A stretch of 64,000 nucleotides of DNA from Aphidius gifuensis (lineage: Eukaryota; Arthropoda; Insecta; Hymenoptera; Braconidae), in contig NC_057792.1 of the NCBI RefSeq assembly GCF_014905175.1, forward strand, positions 15,320,963 to 15,384,962, written 5' to 3'. Within the stretch, counting starts at the first letter, position 1. The number at the start of each line of letters is the position of its first letter. Shown in pieces: positions 35,055 through 45,471 of this stretch. The position numbers and the translations under genes are program-made. The notes under the pieces are model-generated. The model saw only the letters and a program-made list of their open reading frames with translations. It was not told where the DNA came from and made no database searches.

Positions 35055-35600
35055 TCTTTTTGGACGGTAGTGGTTCTGCAAAAAAAGAGAAAAGGAAAAA
35101 ACGATTTTTAGTTGCCGAATTGATGGACGGTAGAGGTTCTGCAAAAAAGGAGAAAAGGAAAAAACGATTTTTCCTTTTTTCCTTTTTGGACGGTAGAGGT
35201 TCTGCAAAAAAGGAGAAAAGGAAAAAACGATTTTTCCTTTTTTCCTTTTTGGACGGTAGAGGTTCTGCAAAAAAGGAGAAAAGGAAAAAACGATTTTTAG
35301 TTGCCGAATTGATAGACGCTGGAGGTTCTGCAAAAAAGGAGAAAAGGAAAAAACGATTTTTAGTTGCCGAATTGATGGACGGTAGAGGTTCTGCAAAAAA
35401 GGAGAAAAGGAAAAAACGATTTTTCCTTTTCTCCTTTTTGGACGGTAGAGGTTCTGCAAAAAAGGAGAAAAGGAAAAAACGATTTTTAGTTGCCGAATTG
35501 ATGGACGGTAGAGGTTCTGCAAAAAAGGAGAAAAGGAAAAAACGATTTTTAGTTGCCAAATTGATGGGCGGTAGAGGTTCTGCAAAAAAGGAAAAGCAAG
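35055..35600 (+). repeat. 63-bp minisatellite, about nine copies
   Basis: GGTTCTGCAAAAAA recurs at 35072, 35135, 35198, 35261, 35324, 35387, 35450, 35513 and 35576, an exact 63-bp spacing. Two unit types alternate irregularly: one has GTTGCCGAATTGATGGACGG, the other TCCTTTTTTCCTTTTTGGAC, which is complementary to the unit's own AAAAAGGAGAAAAGG and can form hairpins. Because 63 is a multiple of 3 and the unit lacks stops in several frames, open frames of 171-201 codons appear on both strands. These are by-products of the repeat, not genes. Confidence 0.93.
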
Positions 35601-36994
35601 TGTTATGATTTTAGTTGCCAAATTTATAGGTAGAAACATTCACATGAGCATCACTTCATGAACAATACATTTAAAGCTACATTGTACTTTTTTTCATTAC
35701 CAAACAGATCTGTTCAGTAAATATTTATTCTTGACTTGAAAAAAAAATCCATGTTCAAATTTAGATACACAGTTTAATGTAAAATAATGTTAAAATTTTG
35801 AATAAGAATATTGACAATCAAAAATAATTGTATACAGCTTTTTTGATAAATAAAAAAAAAGTTTGAGAGAAAAAAAATTATTGGATATGTCTTAGTTTCC
35901 TATTGGGGTACACGATTCTTTGAAAGAACATGGAGCAACGTCATCATGGTCTAAATCGAAAAAAGTGATTCCATTTGTTCATTCTTCCGCAGAGAAAAGT
36001 GTAAAATGCTTGAGTGTGCAAGACGCATCAGACTATTCCAATATTTTCTATTATTTTTTAAACTGATGCTTTTCAAATTTCAACTATAACATTTCACTTT
36101 TTCATAGAATAAAGTTCTTGTTGGTATACACATATAAATATACAAAAAAAATTGTTGAATGTAGTAGATTTTGATATAAATAAAAGTGGTAAATCGATTT
36201 TATGGGATCGTGTTTAAATTGTATTTTTCTGTCACTCGCATTTTAAAATGACAAAAGAGTATTGCTAAATAGTTGGGAATATATATAGATTGAAAATTTT
36301 AGATTAATAAAAATATCAAAAAATAAAAAGTATGCGAGGGTGTGGTAGGGACATAGAAATAACAGGATATTGGGATTTTGCTAGGGCGTCAAAGTGAAAT
36401 GCTAGATGCAATGTTGAATTGAGGCAGTGCGCATCACAACCACCACAATCCCAGCTGCACAGGAAATATCTATGTATATATATAAAGTTAGTTTTGACTC
36501 TTCATGTGGACGTTTAATACGCGCGAATACATGTACCCTCGGGGATGATGCACGCTTCATGAATACGCAATGAAATACCAACCACGTAAAACACTATTTC
36601 TGATGGTTGTTTAAAATTGACATTTAACCTTTTTTCTTTCATTGGTTTTTGTACTTTATTAAATTAGAAACTACAAATTTTATGCCAATTTAATTTTAGC
36701 ATGTAACTTTGAATTAATTTTACAGCGAATTCTTTGTGATCTCAATCAAGCGTTATTCAATCAGAATGAAAAAATAAAAATAAATAAAATATACATTTTT
36801 TAAATTTTAGTATTCACAGAGAGATTTTAAAAATAGCCGGAATTGATAGAATTATTATGAATAAAATAGAATAATACAATTGTAAAATTTTATTTAATGA
36901 AAAACTAATAATTCTGGGTAAATTGATTATTGCTATTTTGAGGATGAATGGCTTTCATTCGGAGTTAATGTACAAATTCCATTTATTATTTTCC
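35601..36994 (+). other. Dys: Giant Dys intron segment, nothing recognised
   Basis: A+T-rich sequence between the minisatellite and repeat copy C. A less A+T-rich patch near 36340-36560 has no identifiable feature. Confidence 0.6.
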
Positions 36995-37432
36995 ATATTT
37001 ATAGTTGATACATATTACAAAAAAAATCCCTATGAAATTTTCAAACCGATTCACAATCTAGTTATCACGTAATGTTAATTAACAGTAGAGGAAAAAAAAA
37101 AATTCACGAGTTTTGGAGATGAAAAGAAAATGGTTAAAAAAAAAAATACATGAAAAAGTTAAAAAATATAATACGAAATTGTAAAAAAAAAATTAGAGAC
37201 TAGAACTTTGAAGGCATTTATTTTTGTTCATTATTGTATAAACTGTTTATTCTTAAATATTTTTAAATGAATTTTAATGCAGACTATATAATCATTCTTT
37301 GCTGTCGATTCTCATTCTCCCTGTGACTCGGTATTACAAATTTTAAAATACAATATAATAAATCATTAATTTAATAATTTTTTTATTCAATTAAAAATAT
37401 AATATTTAAAATACAAATTTTACAAGTTAAAT
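36995..37432 (+). repeat. Dispersed repeat, copy C (internally deleted)
   Basis: Shares both ends with copies A and B (ATTTATAGTTGATACA start, shared with A; TTTTACAAGTTAAAT end) and the central block through TTAAATGAATTTTAAT. It then lacks most of the segment containing CAGTGCCACATGCGAC and the CTCACCTCATTGG part, being about 100 nt shorter. It carries a different short sequence at about 37280-37330. Confidence 0.8.
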
Positions 37433-38479
37433 AAAACAAAAATTAAAGTCCAGGCCTTTGAAGAATTTGAAGTTTTTAAAGTTTATCGATAATGCCATTT
37501 TATTGATCTATTTTATTTCAATCTTTACCCAGCCTGTAATCAGAAACCGTAAAAAATTTTCCGCTCTGATTTTACAATTTTCACGTATAGCAAAATTGCA
37601 AAATCATGAGAAAATACTTTCATTTTATTTTATATTTTTACTGCTTTTATTTTATTTTTTTAACTTTTATTCTTGCGATTTTTTACGATCTAACCACGTG
37701 GCACTTTAGGGTTTTTTTTCTCTTGTAAATTTCATTGTTCAAAATAACACCTTTCAAGCGATTCTCGTATTTTATCGTCTTCACATATGAAGAAATGTAC
37801 TTTGCTATGACATTCCACCTGCCATTGAAACCGTTTCTTATACCTTTCAAAACGACCAATAAATACTTTATTTTCTTCTATCATCAGTTTTCAAATTTTT
37901 CATGGTAAAACATTAAATCCATCGTGGCTGTAAGTTTTCCAAAGTATTATTTTGGTTTCTAGTGTTATTTTTATCCCAATGTAAATTAAAAAAATAAAAT
38001 AAATGTCGTATTAAATCGTGGCAAAATTGATGGCTATATTTTAGTTTATATTCTATGGGAAACCCAAGTGGTTTTAATAATAAAAATAATGATATTAAAA
38101 AAAAATATGTTGTTTTTTAAATATCGTCGAGAAACATGTGCAAGTCCATTACGATGAAAAATAATAACAAAAAAAATTTGAACAAAACATTTTTAGAATT
38201 TTATTTAAAAACTCATGTGACTGTGGAAAGAGACTTAAATACCATAAATTTATATCCCATTCCACTTGAAAAACAAACAAGCAAACATAAATGGAAATTT
38301 TATTTTGTCGGGCAGTATTTATACCATGGTATCTCGAAAGAGAATTATTTTATCATTTTTCAATATCTCTAAAATAACTTTCAGTAAAATAAAAATATTA
38401 TATAAAGTAACCATAAATCATAAATATTTATCTCTAATTTTTTGTTTTTATTTTGTGTAATAATTGAATTTAATTTATT
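37433..38479 (+). other. Dys: Giant Dys intron segment before the ratchet site
   Basis: A+T-rich, no recognised exon. It would supply branch point and pyrimidine tract for the ratchet acceptor that follows. Confidence 0.6.
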
Positions 38480-38505
38480 TTTAATTTTTTGTGTTTCAGG
38501 TGAGT
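38480..38505 (+). promoter_or_regulatory. Dys: Recursive-splicing (ratchet) site
   Basis: A T-rich tract runs straight into an acceptor and a consensus donor with no exon between them: TTTGTGTTTCAG at 38488-38499, then GTGAGT at 38500-38505. This is the juxtaposed 3'/5' splice-site structure known from long insect introns, where it lets a huge intron be removed in steps. It lies 28.8 kb after the donor at 9704, 17.6 kb after the donor at 20928 and 20.8 kb before the acceptor at 59327, so it could serve both transcripts. Function is inferred; the motif is read directly. Confidence 0.75.
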
Positions 38506-38560
38506 TTACTTGAATCAATATTTATAATGAAGACCTTTTCATATTTACCCTTTACAAATG
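38500..38560 (+). other. Dys: Candidate RS-exon (61 nt) after the ratchet acceptor
   Basis: The acceptor at 38499 is followed after 61 nt by a second consensus donor, GTAAGT at 38561 (preceded by ATG). The segment is open in the incoming phase 0 (VSLLESIFIMK...), but 61 nt shifts the frame. Joined to the exon at 59327, it meets a TGA at 59344-59346. This matches the recursive-splice exon model, in which a downstream donor helps define the site and the regenerated upstream donor then removes the exon. It could alternatively be a poison exon. Confidence 0.6.
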
Positions 38561-41500
38561 GTAAGTTTATTTTACGATAAAAATAATATTTTATTAAATT
38601 TTTGATGAAAAAAAAAAAAATACAAAATGCACAAATATTTTTATGCAAATTATTAAAATGAAACTTATCAAGATAAAGAAATAAAATATATAAGATATCG
38701 AAAAGCTGTACAAAGTTTAAAAGTACAAAGTTTAAAAAGCGACTTTGTAACAAAAAAGTTAAGTATAAAAAATGACCATCAAAAGTAGACAAATATCTTT
38801 ATAAAATGAGTCTTGAAAAATTGTCAAAAGCAAATGGAAATATGTTTTTTAAAAAAAAATTATTCAAATACAATTTCAGCTTTTTCATATCGATTTGTTT
38901 TTTGACTATCACATAAAAATTGCTTTATAAATTTATATTTACAAAAGAAAATGATCTAAGGTTTTTTTTTCCTTTTTGTTTTTGTTTTGTAACGAGTACC
39001 TGAATGTTATTCGATAAAAATAAAATCGATCTTTTATATCTTCATGATTTTTTTTATCCTCTGAAGTTTTTTTAAAAAATAATTACAACAATTTATATTG
39101 AAGAAGTTTTTTTCAATTTTATCTGGTCATTAATTATTTCGAATCAACTAAAATAGAGCTGAATTTTTTTATGAATTATTTAATCAAGTGATCAGTAATT
39201 TATATTTACTTTATCTTCATTTGGGTTACCAAGTGTCATCATGAACAAAAACCGTCAAATAATTCTAAATCGATACTGAAAAAAAAAACAACTATAAATT
39301 GGTAATAAAAAATGTATAGCTATCTTTAGATTTAGAAAAAAAAAAAGCCAGTAAATTGAATTAATTTAGTATCTTAGTTTATTGAATTTTATATTGGATT
39401 AATCAACTATTATTTCGTGAAATAAGATCAAATAAAAAAACGGTAAATAAATTATCTTGATATTTATAATTGCTAAAATTATCATTCACCAAATTTAATA
39501 TAAAAAAATAAAAATTACATTAAAGTATTTTAACTAAAAAAAAGAAGGTTTTTAATATAGAAAATTTTTATTTAAAAATATAAAAATATTTTCTATACTA
39601 AATCAGTTATTACATAAAAAAATATATATATTTTGATAAAATTATTTAATACTTTTTTACGATTTTCATTTAAAATTTATATTATATACATGAAAAAAAA
39701 AATAATAACTTTTTGAAACTCAAATGAGAATTAATATGTACAATTTAATAGGCAAAACTCTTGTGCAAAAAACAGTCAAAAAATATTAAATTTCTTTAAT
39801 TTTTATTCATCAAAAAAAAATGCCATATTGTGTTAACTAAGTACACTGAATTTCCCAAGTTTCATTATTATTACAAGCACAAATTTATAATTGAAAAATA
39901 AAAATCTTTATTATTTTCCGATTTGAAAAACTTATAAATAACTGTCCATTTGGGAGCCAAAAATCTATTTTACCCCAAGTTTTCTACAATCTATTTAACT
40001 ATAAAAATGTTGGCTACAAAATTTACGATAAAGATTGGTAATTTGAGTATGTCCTAAGCTTGAAAGTTGGTTGTTCGATGATACTAAATTTTATAGGCGA
40101 TTTTGTATGTACCCTTAAAATCATCCTAGTGGAATTGCCGCGAGCATATCTACCACAGCCCTAGAGAGACTCATTTGTGGTTTACCTTTTATCCCTCCTC
40201 TCATCAAACATTCAGCTGGTCTCATTGGCATCAATATACCATACATGTACATTATATATACAAGCTTACACATGAGCTTGCGCAGATTTCGTAGCCACTT
40301 GTCGAAAGTACTCATCTTGATGATACCTCAATGCACCCTCTTGCAATAATTTCATCAGAGAGAAAAAAAAAAAAATTCAGATGAATAAAAAGTAAATGTT
40401 TTGGGGATAAATATATTTATTTTATTAACATTGGATTATCAAAGTCACCATCATGATCATGACGATAAATGGGCGTTATCAATTGCACGATTGGTAAGGG
40501 GAATCAAATAATTTATTTGCAGTGGTTGGTTGGTTGTTTTATATACATTTTTTTTTCCTGACAAATTAGACAGATATAGAAAATAATAAAATACAAAGAA
40601 AGGGAGTATAAAAATAAATGAGGTATAGAAAATGAGAGAGAATATTGTTGAAGAATAAAACACAATGTGGGGTTATACTGGTTAAAGTGTCTTATAAATT
40701 GATGATATATATAAGAGTATTTGAAAAAAGGAATGTTGGACCATTATCGGTTTGAATCAGAGCGGAATGTGTGCTGTACAACTTGGCTGATCATTCGGGA
40801 TATAGATCGATTAGTTTTATAAGTGTGCGAATTCGTATATTACAAGGAAAAAAAAATTTTAAATGAGACTAAAAAAAATTGACTGAAAGAAATAAGAAGA
40901 AAAAAAAAAAACTTGAACATTTAATAGACGTTGATATGAATTACACTTTTTAAAAAAAATATTTTTTTTTTTGTTTTTTTTATAAAATTAGTTGTTATTT
41001 CCAAGTTCAATTATAGCTTCGTATTGTATTTCAAGATTAAATTAAAAATGAAAAAATAAAAATTGAATAATGAGTTTTTATAATACTTTTATAAAAGTCA
41101 AAAGTTTGAAGATTCATAAAAAAAAAAAAAACTTTTTATTTTTTAAATTTAAATATACCGTTTTTTTTTTTTTTAGCTGTATATTGAATTAATTTACAAA
41201 ATGAGAAATGAAATAATTTACATTAAAATAGAAAATTTTTTGTTGATAAACAAAATAGAAAAAATATTTTCCTATAAAAAAAAAAAAAATCCCAAGAGTC
41301 TAAAAAATTTAGTGACAGAAAAAAATATATGGCTCATATGGGTCTTGATTTATTTTCATTTATAAAAATATAAATTTTAATATTTTTTACTGAAAGTTAA
41401 TAGAAAAAAAAAAATTATAATTCATGTTGTTTGTTTTTTTTTCAAGTATACATATTTAATCGTAAAATACAATTTGTTATTCTCGATATTGCAATTGATA

Positions 41501-44500
41501 TGCTAAAAAAAAATTTTTGATGTGTAACAACAACACTAGGACATAAACAATTTTGTCGAGGTGTGTATATTTTTTTTAATTCTCCACAGTGGTTCAGTTT
41601 AATCTCGTTTCTTTCTCCAACCACAATGTGTACCGGATTACCAAAAATTTCTACCATAGTACCATCGTCTCGTTCGTTTGTTAATTTTTAATTTTTTTAT
41701 TTCGTTTCTATATATTTTTTTTTTTTGCTTCTTTTCTTTGTTCGAATTAATTTACCGGCTTTTTATAATACAATCGGTAGTCCGCTCTTGATTTACGATT
41801 GCTATATTTTAAAGCTACCGGTGCAGAACGGACATTTTTTTTTTTTTTTAATATATACGCTTGATGTGTTAAAATAGTCTAGAATGAAATTACTCTGTAT
41901 GCCCAGTTAGCCATTTTAATATGCAAATTTTTACCTGTATTTGATTGCAATAAAAACTATATTGCTATAAAAAAATATAAATTGTTTTTATTTAAATATT
42001 CATATATAATTTTGAAAAAAATAATAACATCATATGAATTATTAAATTGTTAATTATTTTTGTGTTGTTCATTTGATTATTTTGCATCGTTGACATGAGT
42101 ACTGGTATAAACTTTAAAACATCCACTAGAATACACATACATTTATTTTTTTTTTTCTTTTTATATATTTATTTTAGTTAAATTTTGGTGGTTAAACATG
42201 CTCAGCACGTTGTCATCCAGCCAAAGCAAATTTACCATATTAATATTTTTTTTTTTATAAATAAATTTTCGTTTATATTAAATTATTTATGTTGCTTTAT
42301 TTTTATTTTTATTTGTATTTTTTTTTATTTGTATCAAAGTGAATCTATTTGTCGTCATAATAATTTGATGATTAGTTTTGTGTATTAATTGGGATTAATG
42401 GGAGGATAATAATCACGGTTTTATAGATTTTTTTTTAAGTGATAGTAAATGAAAAATTTTATGAGTAATTTAATTTGATAGATCTATTTTTATTTAAGTA
42501 CATTTTTATTATAAAATGACCATTATTGATACTAGCTACGAGCAAACACTAGAATTGAAAAAAAATAATTACATTGTTGATTTAATATTGCAAAGATAAT
42601 ATTTTTTTATTCAAAGTAAATTACATAAATTTGAGGATATTTGATCACTGTGAAAAAGTACATACGGATGAAATTAAAATGTAAAATTTTATTAAAAAGA
42701 AATTCACGTTTTAAACAAATATTGTCTATTTTTGTTTTTATATATTTTCAAAAACAAAAAATTTACAATTCTGTGTTTAAAATGAAAAATAAAATACACT
42801 TATTTACATTTTAAAAATTTTAGATCTATATTTTTTTAACCAAAGCTTTTGTTTATTTTTCATTTTGTAAAGTTACAATAAAAAATTGAAATTTTGAGAT
42901 GAATATAAATATTTTGTGAGTAAAATTAATCAAGACAATTTTTGATTTACTTCGTAAATTTAAAAAACAAAAATTTATTGATTTTTGTTTTTATAAAAAT
43001 AATTTTATTTATTTGTTTATGACACTTGAAAGTTTTCGTAAAGACAAACTTGAAACTCAAATAAAATTAACATTCTCATATTAACAATTTACATAGAAAC
43101 ACTTAGTTTGCAAATGCACAGTACTTAACACTTGAAAGATTTCAATTACAATTTCGTAAAATTGTTAAGATTGTGATGAAAATTTTCATCTAAAACTTGA
43201 TCAATTTTATTTTATAGTACTTGTTTATTTTTTATATGGTTTCTCAATACAATTACTTTGTGATAAGGCACTTGAAGTCAAACATCAATTGATTAAATTT
43301 GTTCCAACCGTATAAATATCTGGTATTTTCATTAGATAACAATTTAATCTATTTTTAAAAAATTCCAAAAAATTTAATCTACAAGAAAACTTGAAAGTTC
43401 ATCTTTTTTACTATTTATAATTATTATCAAATAAATAAATAAATAAAATATATATTTTTAATTAATAATAAGTATAACATTAATTGTTTTAATTTGAAAA
43501 AAAAAAAAAAATTATATCAACAAAGATTTTATTCTTTGTAATGAATTTAATTAAGCAGATTTTGTGTTCAAGTTTTCTATCCTTGCTCGTGTTCACGAGT
43601 ATACAGGCGGCCATAGAATATATACCACAAAAAAAAAAAAAAAAAATGATAAGATAAAAACAGAGTAAAGAAAAAATAAAAAAATATAAAAACTAGTAGA
43701 GAAAATGAGGTGGAGTTTGCGCCACTGAATATTCATATATTGTAATGAAGACCTCGGACTTTTCGCGAGACGCAACACACACCTTGGCAGGTTCTTCGTA
43801 AATTCTCTCCCCATTATATCCATAATATATTTTATAAATTTTTTTTTTTTTCTCTATAGTTATTCATACGTGTGCACTAATTTTACAACATCATGTTACA
43901 TTTTAAATCTCACATTTATATTATTTTAAACACATAGAAAAATCACCAACATTTCAAATTCAATGAAGTTTTATCATAAAAAAAAATGTCCCATATAATA
44001 TAGGAATTAATTTTATGTAAAAAAAAAAAGATAGTTTAATAATTCTATTCAAAATCTTAAATGCAAATCTGTCTTACTGAAACTTTTCATTTTATTAATT
44101 ACAGTTTTATAAAAAATTGTATTAAAAAAAATATAATTTGAAAAAGTTTTGAGTTAAATATACTATTTTTTTCGAGGAAGTTCTTGGTTCTTTATATAAA
44201 AAAAAAATAGATGTATAAAAAATTTAAATATATACAATAATTTTTAGTTAAAAGAATTATCTAATTAGCATTAAGTTTATACAATTTTGATTTTTTATTG
44301 TTTATATAAAGAGGACACAATTTTATTTTTCATGGTTATTTTTTACTGGGTAGCAAGCCTTCCTGAGGTAAAAAAAAAAAATAATAATAAATAAAAAAAA
44401 GGTATATACTTAACAATACGTCAATTCATAAATAAACAAAAGCATTTGGAGTCCAGTGTTGCCTTGGGCATCTTCAAGAGTCTCAAATTATTTTCTACTG

Positions 44501-45369
44501 TTGGAAGGTTAAGTGCTGACATATAACGAAGCCTCCACTCGCACGGTTTTTGATCCACTTGACTTATAGAGCTCTTATTATTTTAAGCGCAAACCAACCT
44601 ATATTCTACGAACCATGATACGAAGACTATAAAAAATTTATAAAAAAAAAAATAATATTTTCCTTTAAAAATACAATTTTCCCTTTTTTTTTAATAAGTT
44701 TTTTGTATTATTATTTATTTTATTCATTTATTTTACTCTCAATGTTTTTTTTTATCTTTCTAAATCTTTTATTTGCCCAATTAAAAAATTGCTTTGTTAA
44801 TTTGATAATTAAAAAAAAAATAATTATAAAATTTAAATGGTTTTTTAAGACAATTTTAAAATTAAGAAAAAAATTGAGTTTCCTGTTGAAAATTTCGAAA
44901 ATAAAATATAAAATAATTTATGGAATGACCGATATATATATTTTAGAGTAAAAACTTTTGAAAAAGTTGAAATTAAAGATAATTTTTTTAAGAAAAATAT
45001 AATTTACTGAGAAAAATATCGTGTGCACACAAAATGCATGAATTTAATTGAACAAAAGAATTGAAGTTTAAAAGTCTACTTTCCATTATCGTTGATTGTC
45101 TAAATTTTCTTCAAAAAAAAAATGTAAATTTCTATTTTTTTTTTTTCTCTATCAAGTGAGATGCCAAGAGAAAAAGATAGAGTTGTTAAATAAAGAAGAA
45201 AAAAAAATGTCAGTTAAAACAAAAAAAAAGAGCTTGGGTGAAAGAGATAAGTGATCCTGCAAAGGTTTCCGTGTAACCTCAATTAGCCAGTTCTCGTCCA
45301 AAGTCCTGACTATAGTTGCAGTAGTACACTGAGCCTCGTTACCAGCCATATCGATCCTTGTCTTTTTTT

Positions 45370-45471
45370 AACTTGTTTTATTTTTATTTTTTTTTTTTTT
45401 TCATCTTGTTATTATTTTTGGCCTCCAAGGTACACCAAAAAATAACAAAATAAAAGTAAAAATAACAAGTT
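45370..45471. repeat. Imperfect A+T-rich hairpin
   Basis: AACTTGTTTTATTTTTA and CTTGTTATTATTTTTGG on the left pair with CCAAAAAATAACAA and GTAAAAATAACAAGTT on the right around a loop near 45422-45433. The length is in the range of a small hairpin RNA precursor, but the low complexity makes chance or a degenerate inverted repeat more likely. Confidence 0.4.

Noticed and set aside
35034..35639. Long open frames (201, 171 and 182 codons) on both strands
   Set aside because: They are produced by a stop-free 63-bp tandem repeat whose period is a multiple of three; several frames are open at once and none has a separate start context or domain.
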